59,751 nt of DNA from a virus, in the IMG/VR virus record IMGVR_UViG_3300044608_001438, positions 1 through 59,751 of that record; one strand, written 5' to 3'. Positions 30,200-39,583 of this stretch are shown piece after piece; position 1 is the stretch's first letter; the number at the start of each line of letters is the position of its first letter. Both the position numbers and the translations under genes were made by a program. The notes below the pieces were generated by a model. It did no database searches. It saw only the letters and a program-made list of their open reading frames with translations, and had not been told where the DNA came from.

Positions 30200-32500
30200 T
30201 TACCCCGGAGGTGCGGTAGAAGGTGCCGTCGTCGTGGTCGTTGTGCTCGTAGTGCAAACCACCCCAGCACAAGGACCGCTCGTAAATGTTCCACCAATCG
30301 AGGAACAGTATGACGACGTTGTGATACTTGTCACCCCATTTTTACAGCAGCAACCATACTGGGGGCAAGGATCCGGAGAGCAAACCGTGCCGGCGCCTTG
30401 CCACGTGTTGCGGACGTTCAGCCGCGCGAGGCAAGCGGCCTGAGTCAATACCTCGCACGGAAGGCTTGACCCCTGATCGCTAATCCCGCAGCAAGCCCCA
30501 GTCGGAGGAGTCGTGCTCGTCGTCGTGCTGGTCGTCGTGCTTGTTGTGCTCGTGGTTGTCGTCGCGCAATCGATCTCGGCGCATGTCTTTCCTGGGTAGA
30601 AATCACCTGAGCACGCTGCCGCATTGGCGACGTTAGCGCACGCCTTAGGACCGCCGCCGACGGCCGCGCAGCAGGCCCCAGGCCCTCCAGTGGTCGTAGT
30701 GGTCGTGCTAGTGCTTGTGCTGGTCGTTGTAGTGTTGGATCCGCAGGGAGTAAATGCAACCTCGCAGTTCCCCGATCCGGTGTGGGTCGGTGCGGCGCAT
30801 GGGCAGTTTCCAGGGCATGGCGATGGAGCCGCAAGGGTCCAAGCCGACGCAGAAGCATTCCATCGCCATCGGCAATTCCCTCCGCAGTTCGGGGTCGTGC
30901 TCGTGCAACTGGCGCAAGCGTTTTGAGCCCCAGGCTTGCAGGCAGTGTATGCCAGCTCTCCGCAAGAGCTTGGAGCGTAGTTCGGGTATGGACAGCGTCC
31001 AGGGCATTGCAATTCAGAATCAGGCTGTCCGCACTGTTTGTTTGATGATCCGCAATAGGTCGGTTCGCATCCATGAACATTTCCGAGCGGGTTCAGTGGA
31101 TTCGGCGAGTATCTTTCCCAAACCAAGCCGCAGCTTCCATATTCCACGGCTCGCCATTGACAGTCTGGAAGTCGCGGGCACGCTGTCGTCGTGGTGCGGA
31201 TGCAAGCGTAGGTCGTTCCCGTGATGCAAGGTCTTTGCCGATTCAGCTCTTCATCGAGATTGAACGAAGGACAAACAGCCCCAGCAGAGCAGCTATTGAA
31301 CAATACTACGCTAAACTCTTCTCCGGTTGATGGATTCTTGACGCATTGGACGGACCAGCCACAGTCCCCAGGGGCGCCGGTCGTGGTCGTCGTATTGCAG
31401 TTGCACGTCGTCGAAGTGCACCCGTCGACGGTGTCATAGATCCGGCGATCGCAATAGGTGTAGGTGCAATCACCAGGAAACGGACAGAACGTAGGACGCG
31501 GGCACTGGCAAGCTACCGTCGTGCTCGTCGTGCTCGATGTCGTCGATGTGCATGGGCAAGCGCTCGTCGTCGTAGTCGTGCTGGTCGTCGTGCTAGTGCC
31601 GGTCGCGCAAGTGTCGGAACTCTTGGTCCATGTTCCACCGGACTCAGTCCAGTAGCACGATCCCTGACAAGGAGAGAGACCTGGAGCCGTTGGGAGTCCG
31701 GTTGTCGTGGTCGTGAGAATCGGAACGCCTGATGCGTTCAGGATCGTCACGCCTGCGACGTGTTGATCGGCGCCGGCAGACTGCCACGCTCCGGAGTCCG
31801 CCTGCACGATTTCCCATGAGCCAGCCACAGGATTCGCCCGCAGTGACACACCGACGGAACCTTTCGCGCGAACCATCGGCAGTCGCTGGATAGCCCCGTA
31901 CCCGCAGGAAGGAACTGCGTAGGGACCATTGAACACAAACGGCCCGGATCCTTCTGGCTTGCGCACCGTCAGATAGGTCTCTGATCCGTACTCCAGGGTT
32001 CCGGTCACCTCTAACACGGCGAATGCTGGGATCTCTTCGCACGCGAAATTCACGAACCCCATCGGCTTGCCGTTGTTCGGACGAATCAGCCAGCTTCGGG
32101 TCGTCGTGTCTTCGTAGTAGCTTTCCGTCGGATCGGCCGTCATTGCGATAAAGGCAGTCCCTGCACCGCTCAAATACCATGACCCCGACACGGGACCGAC
32201 TGAATTGCCAACCTGAGTATCCGCATCATCGACCACCGCAAGGCATGGGAACGACAGCGTACAGCGGCCGTAGGATCCGTTCGGTACAGGTGCCTCTAGG
32301 TTGAAAGCACATCGCGCCGGATCTTGCGCTAGCGCGTCGGTCGCCGTTGCCTTTCGGACCGACAGAACCATGTCCCCATCGCGATCGGTTGCAGCGTGGT
32401 CGCCCTCTCCGTCTGGCTTGAGGATCATGCAAGCGAATGGAGGGATCGTCTCCCCAGTGTCGTTGAGGAATGAGAACGTCCGCAGTTGAGCCTCAAACAT
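30200..32500 (-). CDS. mucin-like Thr-rich, Cys-rich virion protein
   Basis: A 766-residue protein. Residues 1-250 look like a folded structural domain (FSFLNDTGETIPPFACMIL, GSWYLSGAGTAF). The rest alternates Thr/Ser tracts (for example TSTSTSTTTTTT) with compact Cys-rich blocks such as GACCAAVGG and GACCGISDQG, ending in another Thr tract. The tracts are ideal O-glycosylation targets, and two glycosyltransferases lie next door. It is probably an exposed tail or fibre protein. This style is known to me from planctomycete proteins. Confidence 0.75.
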   Translation of the reverse strand: MFEAQLRTFSFLNDTGETIPPFACMILKPDGEGDHAATDRDGDMVLSVRKATATDALAQDPARCAFNLEAPVPNGSYGRCTLSFPCLAVVDDADTQVGNSVGPVSGSWYLSGAGTAFIAMTADPTESYYEDTTTRSWLIRPNNGKPMGFVNFACEEIPAFAVLEVTGTLEYGSETYLTVRKPEGSGPFVFNGPYAVPSCGYGAIQRLPMVRAKGSVGVSLRANPVAGSWEIVQADSGAWQSAGADQHVAGVTILNASGVPILTTTTTGLPTAPGLSPCQGSCYWTESGGTWTKSSDTCATGTSTTTSTTTTTSACPCTSTTSSTTSTTVACQCPRPTFCPFPGDCTYTYCDRRIYDTVDGCTSTTCNCNTTTTTGAPGDCGWSVQCVKNPSTGEEFSVVLFNSCSAGAVCPSFNLDEELNRQRPCITGTTYACIRTTTTACPRLPDCQWRAVEYGSCGLVWERYSPNPLNPLGNVHGCEPTYCGSSNKQCGQPDSELQCPGRCPYPNYAPSSCGELAYTACKPGAQNACASCTSTTPNCGGNCRWRWNASASAWTLAAPSPCPGNCPCAAPTHTGSGNCEVAFTPCGSNTTTTSTSTSTTTTTTGGPGACCAAVGGGPKACANVANAAACSGDFYPGKTCAEIDCATTTTSTTSTTTSTTTSTTPPTGACCGISDQGSSLPCEVLTQAACLARLNVRNTWQGAGTVCSPDPCPQYGCCCKNGVTSITTSSYCSSIGGTFTSGPCAGVVCTTSTTTTTTAPSTAPPG

Positions 32501-34283
32501 TCTTGTCCCTCACCTTCCCGAGTTGTGCCGCCTGCAGTTCGCGAGTCAGCTTTGAGACGATCTCTTGATCGACCTGCTTTAGCTTCTCTTCGTAGGTCGT
32601 CCGGTCTTCCGGTCGCTCCGTCTGCCATTCCATAGAGGTCGTGCAAAGTCCGTTCGCCGACTTGTTCAGCGTGAGCGATCGGACCGCCCCGTCAATGTCG
32701 TAATCGAAGACCAGCCCCCGTAACTGCAATGAGCACGCCTGAGGATCGACGTACCGCCGCAGTTCACGCTCACAGTAGTACAGCGCCTCCCGTTCGAACT
32801 CTTGGAAGTCCGTTTTGTCTTCGCCTCCGGAACTCAGCGCGAACTCATATTCCAGCCCCGGCGCGTCGATTGTCTTGACCAACCCGGGAACACCGTTCGC
32901 GATGCGGTACCAATACTGCTGCCGGAGCGGTTGTCGCTTCTGCACGTCGCGAAGAACGAAGGAAGTCCGGAGCCACAGCCAGGGCTCCTCGCGCGAGGCC
33001 ACTCCGTTCGCGTCGCGGTCCATGTAGATAACCGGCTCATCGAACTTGACTATCCCAGTCTGCGCGTCGATTGTGAACCGTCGGCCGTCTTTCGATCCGC
33101 GCGTGTTCGGGTCGTCGTACCCGCCCCCATAGATCAGATATGGGGTCAGGCTTTCGATTGTCGTATTCTGCGGGAATTGCCGGGAGTTTTGCGCGATTGA
33201 TGCGGGCTTGTCGTCGTTGTTGCTTGCGGCCTGCTTTCGATCGTAGAAGTATCCCAGGACGGTCGCGGGCTTGCGGTCCGGTCGCTTCGCATCCGAAAAG
33301 AACGGGAGCGATACTTGGGCACCATCGAGGGGCAGGATCCGCGTTCGATCGTTCAGCGTGAACACTTCGTCGATGTACTTCGAAGGACTGAACCCGGAGC
33401 CCTTCGCCGCGCGTTCGGCTTCCTTGAGGAGCGACGCGAACTGCGATTTCCCGGGGATCTCTTCGTTGTCTTCGACGATGCGGAACGTCCGCCAAATGGT
33501 CTGCCGCGCGAGGTCGCGATACTTCGAATCGACACCCATGAATGAGTCAGGATCTTCGTTGGCCCAGCCTCCAGCGGGCTTGTAGCTCAGCTCGTCGATC
33601 GGTCGAATCCACTCAGTCGCGAATCGCTCATAGCCGACCGCCTCCAACCGTAGATCCCGTTGGAATCGAATCGGGGCACCTTGCACGCAAATCCACTCGG
33701 GAACCACCGGAGGCTCTTCGGTAAATGTCGCTTCCGCAACGCGTCGATCGTTCGTCGGCGCCTGGATCCCCTCGCCGATCCGGACAATCCGCGATCGATC
33801 ATCCCAACCCAGAACGATCTGCAAACCAACCGAATCGAGCAACTGAGTCAGCGCATTCGCAGCGACTTCACCTTCCCATGAGACCGGGGGAGTGATCTCC
33901 GGCACCAGGGCCACATCGACGCCCACTTCGCCCATCGCCTCCAGGCAATCGCCGACCATTTCGCGCATAGTCCTCCGGACGCCGTTCTGCACATTGAACG
34001 CCCCGAATACCGTGCCATAGTGCCACCGCCACCGCCGGTCTTGCAATGACACCTCCCGCATCTTGGCAGGCCCAGGAGGGACCACGGAGCGAATCACGCG
34101 ACAGTCCGACAGCCGGAGGTAGCCTGAGCCGTAGAACACATCAAGGACGCCGAATTGAGCCACTGGCGCCCCAAGGATGAACCGCAGGGTAATCAGCCCC
34201 GGCTGGACGCCTGCGGATCGGCCGATTGAGCATTGCCCGTCCGCCGCGAATCCGTTCCAACGAAAGATCCCCTGCAAGTCCAT
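32493..34283 (-). CDS. tail protein, probable baseplate/hub component
   Basis: A 596-residue protein placed between beta-helix and mucin-like proteins and downstream of the tape measure. Its N-terminal 90 residues (DLQGIFRWNGFAADGQCSI) and the long mixed middle suggest a tail hub or adhesin support, but no diagnostic motif was found. The start at 34283 follows an in-frame upstream extension judged unlikely. Confidence 0.6.
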   Translation of the reverse strand: MDLQGIFRWNGFAADGQCSIGRSAGVQPGLITLRFILGAPVAQFGVLDVFYGSGYLRLSDCRVIRSVVPPGPAKMREVSLQDRRWRWHYGTVFGAFNVQNGVRRTMREMVGDCLEAMGEVGVDVALVPEITPPVSWEGEVAANALTQLLDSVGLQIVLGWDDRSRIVRIGEGIQAPTNDRRVAEATFTEEPPVVPEWICVQGAPIRFQRDLRLEAVGYERFATEWIRPIDELSYKPAGGWANEDPDSFMGVDSKYRDLARQTIWRTFRIVEDNEEIPGKSQFASLLKEAERAAKGSGFSPSKYIDEVFTLNDRTRILPLDGAQVSLPFFSDAKRPDRKPATVLGYFYDRKQAASNNDDKPASIAQNSRQFPQNTTIESLTPYLIYGGGYDDPNTRGSKDGRRFTIDAQTGIVKFDEPVIYMDRDANGVASREEPWLWLRTSFVLRDVQKRQPLRQQYWYRIANGVPGLVKTIDAPGLEYEFALSSGGEDKTDFQEFEREALYYCERELRRYVDPQACSLQLRGLVFDYDIDGAVRSLTLNKSANGLCTTSMEWQTERPEDRTTYEEKLKQVDQEIVSKLTRELQAAQLGKVRDKNV

Positions 34284-34293
34284 CGGCCAGCCC

Positions 34294-34584
34294 TCAAGAT
34301 AGATCGACCACTTCGCCGATAGACACCTGCACCGACACATCCGGCCAGCGGCGCCGGAACGTCACGATCCGCCCGAGGATCGCGTCCCCCGCCTGCTCGC
34401 CTTCTCCCAGGTCCAAAATGTAACAGATGGAGTCCTGACCGTCTGGGTTGTTACGGTTGCGAAATCGCATCGGAGGGATCGACGCGAGCCAGCTCATCGT
34501 CAGCGCGTGCTCCAGTTCCATCTGCGACTGAACCGCATCGATCGCCGGACCGTTCCACCATGCCAGAACCGTAAGACGTTGCAT
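34294..34584 (-). CDS. small tail-region protein
   Basis: A 96-residue protein (QRLTVLAWWNGPAIDAVQSQ, then YILDLGEGEQAGDAILGR). GGAG precedes the start, and a dispersed palindrome lies 11 bases upstream. Likely a minor tail component by position. Confidence 0.6.
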   Translation of the reverse strand: MQRLTVLAWWNGPAIDAVQSQMELEHALTMSWLASIPPMRFRNRNNPDGQDSICYILDLGEGEQAGDAILGRIVTFRRRWPDVSVQVSIGEVVDLS

Positions 34585-34594
34585 CGCTGCTCCA

Positions 34595-34614
34595 AAGGTC
34601 TCGCGCGTGACCTT
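34595..34614. promoter_or_regulatory. dispersed palindrome site 12
   Basis: AAGGTCTCGCGCGTGACCTT, overlapping the stop of the beta-helix gene and upstream of the gene at 34584. Confidence 0.85.
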
Positions 34615-35851
34615 ACGAAATCGTTACACCAAAGCCAAGATCCAGCGTCACATCGGCAAGCCGCGCGCCGACCAGGACCACGCCGGTCGTCCAGGTGATC
34701 TTGTCGAGCGGATCGAGGATCGTTCCGCCAGCGTGAATGTCCGCCGCCGCGATCGTCTTGGTAGACGCGACGCGCCCGAAGTCGCAAGTCCCGCCGGGTT
34801 CCGCGGTCAGCTTGGTCGAAATCCCGCCGGAGGACTCCCAGTTGATCCGCGCCCTCGATCCCACCTTGACCGTCGGAGTCGCACTGGCCAGCCGGGTTGT
34901 GACCGTCGCCCCGTCCCTCGCGGTCAGAGTCGTTGCGTTCGATTCGAGCACCAGTTCCCCGCCCATGCAAGTGATCGTCGTGACCGTCACCCTGGAAGAG
35001 ACCGAAACGGAAGGACGCACCCTGGCCCCAGGTCGCTCGATGATGTTCAGCGCCGATACCGCCGCGCTCGATGGATCATCCAGCAGGATCGATCCGCCGT
35101 AGACGTTGACCACGGAGGAGGAGTCCAACCCAAAGAGTTGAATCGGGAACCCTTCGAGCGTGTTAGCCGGCGATGCAAAGACGGTCACCGTGCCAGTTCC
35201 GTCGTTCAGGTCGATCAGGATCCGGCCAGCCCCAACCCCCGGACCGTCGCCGATGTTCACGACGAGAGTCCCCGAGCCATCGCCCAGCGTCAGGAACCGC
35301 GTCCGATATTCCGGATATCCCGCCGCGTTCGTTGGAGGAAGTCCGATCGCTCCGTTGTAGCTTGCCTTGATGGTCAGGCTGGCGTAGTTCGTCGTGTCCG
35401 TCAAACCATAAAGGACCGGCACCGATGAGTCTTCTAGCACGAGGTCATCGGCCGCGCTCGGTAGCGTACCGCCGGACCAGTTCGCCGCAAGGTTCCAAAA
35501 GTTCGGACCGCTCGCCGCGGTAATCTCGGTCACCGTCGCCGTTCCGCTGGACGCGCTCGCTGTGATCGTGTGAGGCACTCCGCCAGCCCGTGCCGTCAGT
35601 TGCAAGCCCACGAGCACCGTCGACTCGATCCGCTGCGCCGCGATGAGCTCCTGATGTTCCGGCTCGCTGGAAGCGTTCCAAGCCGCAATCAATCCATCGA
35701 TGATCGTCGCAAGGCTGGAGGTGGTTGACACGTAGGAAACCGTCTTGCCGTTGATCGTCACGTTGTAGGTATGGGATCCGGTCGCGCTCCAAGTCACCTT
35801 CGTCACCTGTGCCACGCTTGCGGCCCGTCCGGTCCAGGTCTTCGTCGCCAT
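34613..35851 (-). CDS. beta-helix-like structural (tail) protein
   Basis: A 412-residue protein. The start ATKTWTGRAASVAQVTKVTW and a cell-adhesion-like YNVTINGKTVSYVS domain are followed by a long run of short Val/Thr strands (FLTLGDGSGTLVVNIGDGPG, later SSRVTVTTITCMGGELVLES), the look of a right-handed parallel beta-helix. Probably part of the tail tip or a fibre. Confidence 0.7.
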   Translation of the reverse strand: MATKTWTGRAASVAQVTKVTWSATGSHTYNVTINGKTVSYVSTTSSLATIIDGLIAAWNASSEPEHQELIAAQRIESTVLVGLQLTARAGGVPHTITASASSGTATVTEITAASGPNFWNLAANWSGGTLPSAADDLVLEDSSVPVLYGLTDTTNYASLTIKASYNGAIGLPPTNAAGYPEYRTRFLTLGDGSGTLVVNIGDGPGVGAGRILIDLNDGTGTVTVFASPANTLEGFPIQLFGLDSSSVVNVYGGSILLDDPSSAAVSALNIIERPGARVRPSVSVSSRVTVTTITCMGGELVLESNATTLTARDGATVTTRLASATPTVKVGSRARINWESSGGISTKLTAEPGGTCDFGRVASTKTIAAADIHAGGTILDPLDKITWTTGVVLVGARLADVTLDLGFGVTIS

Positions 35852-36570
35852 CAAACCCTCCGATGCGGGACGCCCCGCAACTCTTGGTGCCACTCAAACT
35901 CATAGGTCCAACTGATCTCGTACTCGGTATCGATCCGGCCAAGCACGCGCGGACTCGATCGCTCAATCCGCGGCTTGCGCATCTGAGCAAACGGCCAAAT
36001 CGGTGGCGGTGGCTCTGGGTACCCAAACAGCCCGACGGCCCGCCCGCTCTGAGTGTACTGCCAAGGAGCGTTCTGCGTCCCGATCTGTCGTTCTGGGAAG
36101 TTCACCGACCCGCCAGCGTAGACGTACTCGAGACCCCCTGCGCCTTCCGTTAGCGACTCGGAGAACTCAAGCAAGCCATCCGTAGTTCCCAACTGCTCCG
36201 CCTCGTAAACGACGCGGTATCCCATACCCGTAGCGAAGACATCATTGGCTTGGTTCGGGAGGCTGGAATCGATGATGTACGGACCGAGAAGGCAATTCGA
36301 TCTCAGCAATTGCATCACGGTCGGGGTGTCGGTGTCGTCCTCAAGGAACACCAAATCCAGATTGGGCTGGTAGATCCTCTGCCGGCGCAGAATCTCAGAG
36401 GTCATCTGCGACTGGGTGGCATTGGTCCCCTGGAGGACGATCCGCCCGGAGATGTCCCAACGCTCGCGCAACTTTGCGACACGTTTGGTCACGTCGTAGA
36501 CGGGAGAATAGGTGATCGATGCGACGGCTTCGTTCTGCGGAAGCGTGTTCGGTCCGACTCGTAATCTCAT
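35851..36570 (-). CDS. tail protein
   Basis: A 239-residue protein (RLRVGPNTLPQNEAVASITY, later GFLEFSESLTE-like segments and FEWHQELRGV at the end). It directly follows the tape measure gene with a 4-base overlap, so a distal tail role is likely. Confidence 0.65.
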   Translation of the reverse strand: MRLRVGPNTLPQNEAVASITYSPVYDVTKRVAKLRERWDISGRIVLQGTNATQSQMTSEILRRQRIYQPNLDLVFLEDDTDTPTVMQLLRSNCLLGPYIIDSSLPNQANDVFATGMGYRVVYEAEQLGTTDGLLEFSESLTEGAGGLEYVYAGGSVNFPERQIGTQNAPWQYTQSGRAVGLFGYPEPPPPIWPFAQMRKPRIERSSPRVLGRIDTEYEISWTYEFEWHQELRGVPHRRV

Positions 36571-38753
36571 CCTCCGTTCGCCCTCCGCTGGATCCGCGCG
36601 TCGATGTTCGCCACTTCTTTCGTCAGGTCAGCGACCCGCGTCGCGAGCGATCCGATGTCCCGGTCGTACAGTTGTTTGATCTGCGCCGTCACCGCCTGCG
36701 CCGTCGCTTCTGCGTTACTCTGGATCTGCACGGAGAAATCGATCGACGATTCCAGTTCAACCGAAAGCATCTCGCGCATCGACTCTAGGGCACCTTGCCG
36801 CCGCTCGGATGCCTGAGTAATCCCGAGCCGGTCGAACCCTGCCGCCTGAGCCCGACGCAACGCCTGTAGCTCGATCTCCGAGTCGATCTCCTGCGACAGC
36901 CCCCGCAATCGCCCGAGTTCCTGCGCGCTCAACTGCTGGCCCGCTGCAAGTCGCTCCCGCAGCATCACGATCTCTTGTTGGTTCGCCTCATCCATCAAAC
37001 CAAATCGGACCGCCGCGGACTGTGTCGCTTCTTCCTCGGCCGCGATCCGCTGTTCGACCGTGCTCAGCGCTTCGCGGTTGGCCGCGATCATCTCCTGAGC
37101 CATTGTCCGCTGCTGGTCCGCGATCCGCTGGGAAAGGGTCAATTCCTGCTCACGCAACGACAGGATCCGAGCCGCTGCCGATTCGCTTCCCTTCGCCGCC
37201 GCGTTCTGCAGGGTAGCCGCTTCCAGGACGATCGATTCCAACTGCTCCTGATCGGATAGCCCGCGCCGCGATAGCTCCCACGTCTTCGCCGTGAGGTCGT
37301 ACTGCTCGCGAATCCTCTCGTTAAGGCTCTGCTGTGATTCTTCCTTGCGTGCTTCGTCCTCTTGGTTCAGCGCGGAAATCTGCTGGAACCTTTGGAACTG
37401 CCGATCGATCTCTTTTGATCTCGCACGCTCAGCCGCCAACTGGCCCCCGGAGGCCATCCCGGAAAATGGATTGTAAGCACTCGCGCCGATCGACTCGACG
37501 AACCCGCCCGCCTGAGCACCGCCACCGAATCCGAACTGGCTCGCCTCCTGCAACGTCTTGAACGAAGACACTACCCCGAACGCAGCGCCGGCCAAAGCCG
37601 TGAGACCAGCCGCAGCAGTACCCGCAGCGCCGGCACCGACGCCCGCCATTCCAACCGCACCCATCCGGCCAGCAAGCGCCGCAGCGCCGCCCATCATCGC
37701 CGCACCGCCACGCGCCGCCATCCCACCCAGTCCGGTGAGTTGTGCCGCACCCTCGACAGAGGAAATTGTAGCCCCCTTGAGCCGTGCCGCGTTCAACGCC
37801 TCCTGAGCCGCAGTAGCCGCGATGGTGGCCGTGTTGAAAAGCCGCATCGCCTTTTCCATCCCCAACAGGAGCTTAGTACCGCCGACCGTTAGATCGATGG
37901 TCCCCTGCATGGTGAGGAGCGCGTCTTGCACCTTCTGCAGTTCGGTCTCGCCGGTGAGCCCGAAGAACACCATGCCGCGCGCGAGCTTCATCACCGATTC
38001 CGAAGTCTCAGCAAACGATTGGAGCAATTCCTGACCTGCTCCGTTCGCCCGGTCGATGTTCTTCTGGTACTCGCTGAGGGATCTCGCCTGCTGTTGCTCT
38101 CCCTGCTTTGCGATCCGCTGAGACTCGCGCGCCGCTTCCTGCTCCGAGCGCATTATCGCTCGATTGTTGGCCTCGGCGATACGGCTGTTTTCCTTTGAGA
38201 TAGCCGCCAACTGTCGCTTGCGTTCAGCCTCTTCCCTGGCGAGTCGTTTCTGCTCGTTTGCCTCAGCGACCCTCATCGCCTTCGCTTCCGCCATCGACTG
38301 GCGACGATCTTCCGCCTCCTGGCGCGATAACTGTCGCTTGCCATCGGCGACGCTCTTGTCGGTCTGCCGGATGATGTCGGCCGCACTCTTCTGAGCCGCC
38401 ACTAGCTCGCTGAGGCTCTGCTGGCTTGCTGCTCCGCTCTCGCGCTCCTTTGCAACCTTGCTAAGCGCCTGCTCTAGCTGCTGAACGGATGCGATCCTCT
38501 TCGCGTCCAACTGCTGATCCAAGGAGAACCCAGAGCGCTTGAGGGCCTCAAGGTCGCGAGCGTGCTTGTTCTGGAGATTCCATAGCGTATCCGCACCTTT
38601 GATCTGCTGATCGATGACCTTCTGCGCGAGAGATTGCGAAGGACCATCGCTTACAGATTTCTGAGCGCGTGCGATCGACTGCCCGAAGTCGCGGATCACC
38701 TGCTGCGCCGCAGGGTCCGCTTTGGCCGTCAAGAGAAATTCGACTTCGCGCAT
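36567..38753 (-). CDS. tape measure protein
   Basis: A 728-residue protein. Residues 1-260 are strongly charged coiled coil (many Glu, Arg, Gln). An Ala/Gly-rich, membrane-like segment lies near 330-410 (GGMAARGGAAMMGGAAALAG). Another long coiled coil follows to the end. This is the normal build of a tape measure, which sets tail length and helps DNA entry. It follows the frameshifted chaperone pair, as expected. Its length predicts a fairly short tail of about 110 nm (rule of 0.15 nm per residue; inference). Confidence 0.9.
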   Translation of the reverse strand: MREVEFLLTAKADPAAQQVIRDFGQSIARAQKSVSDGPSQSLAQKVIDQQIKGADTLWNLQNKHARDLEALKRSGFSLDQQLDAKRIASVQQLEQALSKVAKERESGAASQQSLSELVAAQKSAADIIRQTDKSVADGKRQLSRQEAEDRRQSMAEAKAMRVAEANEQKRLAREEAERKRQLAAISKENSRIAEANNRAIMRSEQEAARESQRIAKQGEQQQARSLSEYQKNIDRANGAGQELLQSFAETSESVMKLARGMVFFGLTGETELQKVQDALLTMQGTIDLTVGGTKLLLGMEKAMRLFNTATIAATAAQEALNAARLKGATISSVEGAAQLTGLGGMAARGGAAMMGGAAALAGRMGAVGMAGVGAGAAGTAAAGLTALAGAAFGVVSSFKTLQEASQFGFGGGAQAGGFVESIGASAYNPFSGMASGGQLAAERARSKEIDRQFQRFQQISALNQEDEARKEESQQSLNERIREQYDLTAKTWELSRRGLSDQEQLESIVLEAATLQNAAAKGSESAAARILSLREQELTLSQRIADQQRTMAQEMIAANREALSTVEQRIAAEEEATQSAAVRFGLMDEANQQEIVMLRERLAAGQQLSAQELGRLRGLSQEIDSEIELQALRRAQAAGFDRLGITQASERRQGALESMREMLSVELESSIDFSVQIQSNAEATAQAVTAQIKQLYDRDIGSLATRVADLTKEVANIDARIQRRANGG

Positions 38754-38757
38754 CGCG

Positions 38758-39138
38758 TCACTTCCTCATGGTCACCAGTGCCAAGATCAGTTCGTCCTGC
38801 GATCGCTTGTCGATCCGCGCCTGCTGCTCTGATAGTGCCGCTATCGCCCCGGAGAGGAACGTATCGGCCCGCTCCGCGTCCGTCAGGTGCCCCGACTGCC
38901 AGAGACGCACCACCGCCTCCTCGCCCGCTATCAGATCCGGATTGTCCCGCCAGTGACCCTTCGGACAGCCGACCGAACATTCGCACGGAGTCAGCCCCGG
39001 ACGAACGACCGGCAAGCCTACCCGGTCGACCATCACTTTTCCGGTTTCCTCGTCGAACATCCAGCGCCGGCAGTCGGAACACTTACGGAATGCGACTTTC
39101 GGATGGAGCGCGCGATTCCGGACGGCCGTCAGGATTTT
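38758..39138 (-). CDS. tail assembly chaperone, frameshift (T-like) part
   Basis: This frame has no good start of its own. It reads from the slippery heptamer through ILTAVRNRALHPKVAFRKC, a CSDC...CECSVGC cysteine set and a helical end. It would be made as a fusion to the 125 residues encoded by 39509-39135 after a -1 shift. An internal ATG at 39060 would cut the CSDC pair in two, so it is not preferred. It sits just before the tape measure gene. Confidence 0.8.
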   Translation of the reverse strand, partial: KILTAVRNRALHPKVAFRKCSDCRRWMFDEETGKVMVDRVGLPVVRPGLTPCECSVGCPKGHWRDNPDLIAGEEAVVRLWQSGHLTDAERADTFLSGAIAALSEQQARIDKRSQDELILALVTMRK

Positions 39139-39509
39139 CCCAGGATCTCGTCTCCGGTCTTCGGCTGTTCTAACGTGTCAGACGCCTTCTCGCCACGCAT
39201 GATGTAGTACATGTCATAGAGCAGGGCCTTCTTGAGACAGAGCAGGATTTCCTTTGAGTGTGGAACATCCTCGCTCCAGTTGGTGAGATGCGACGCGACG
39301 ATCTCGACGACCAGCTTGTAGCCGCGTTGTGGGTCCGCGAAGATCGCGTTCTTCACTTGAGCCGCATACCGCTCTGCATCAGCCCCGAGGATCGGACGAA
39401 ACGCGAACCATAGATGACCGTGAATGCCTTCCTTCTCCGCGATGTATGCCGTCTGCTCCACTCCGTCGCGGATGATGTTCTGTCGCCAATCGCTGACCTG
39501 TCGTTCCAT
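39129..39509 (-). CDS. tail assembly chaperone (G-like)
   Basis: A 126-residue protein between the major tail protein and tape measure, of the usual size for lambda gpG-type chaperones (ERQVSDWRQNIIRDGVEQTA, later ASDTLEQPKTGDEILGK). Chaperones bind the tape measure during tail assembly. The slippery sequence lies eight codon positions or fewer before its stop. Confidence 0.8.
   Translation of the reverse strand: MERQVSDWRQNIIRDGVEQTAYIAEKEGIHGHLWFAFRPILGADAERYAAQVKNAIFADPQRGYKLVVEIVASHLTNWSEDVPHSKEILLCLKKALLYDMYYIMRGEKASDTLEQPKTGDEILGKS
39135..39141 (-). promoter_or_regulatory. -1 ribosomal frameshift heptamer GGGAAAA
   Basis: In the G frame it reads CTG GGA AAA, that is G GGA AAA, the X XXY YYZ form. 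A -1 slip gives GGG AAA ATC CTG, the frame of the T-like part. Lambda uses GGGAAAG at the same position between the same two genes. Confidence 0.85.
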
Positions 39510-39523
39510 TGCTCACTCCAAAC

Positions 39524-39551
39524 AAAAAAGGGGGAACCGAAGCTCCCCCCT
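39524..39551 (-). terminator. terminator after the major tail protein
   Basis: On the minus strand AGGGGGGAGCTTCGGTTCCCCCTTTTTT: a GC stem with a short loop and a U-run. Confidence 0.85.
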
Positions 39552-39583
39552 ATCGTACCCGACTGCCTGCCGTGGGCAACTGA

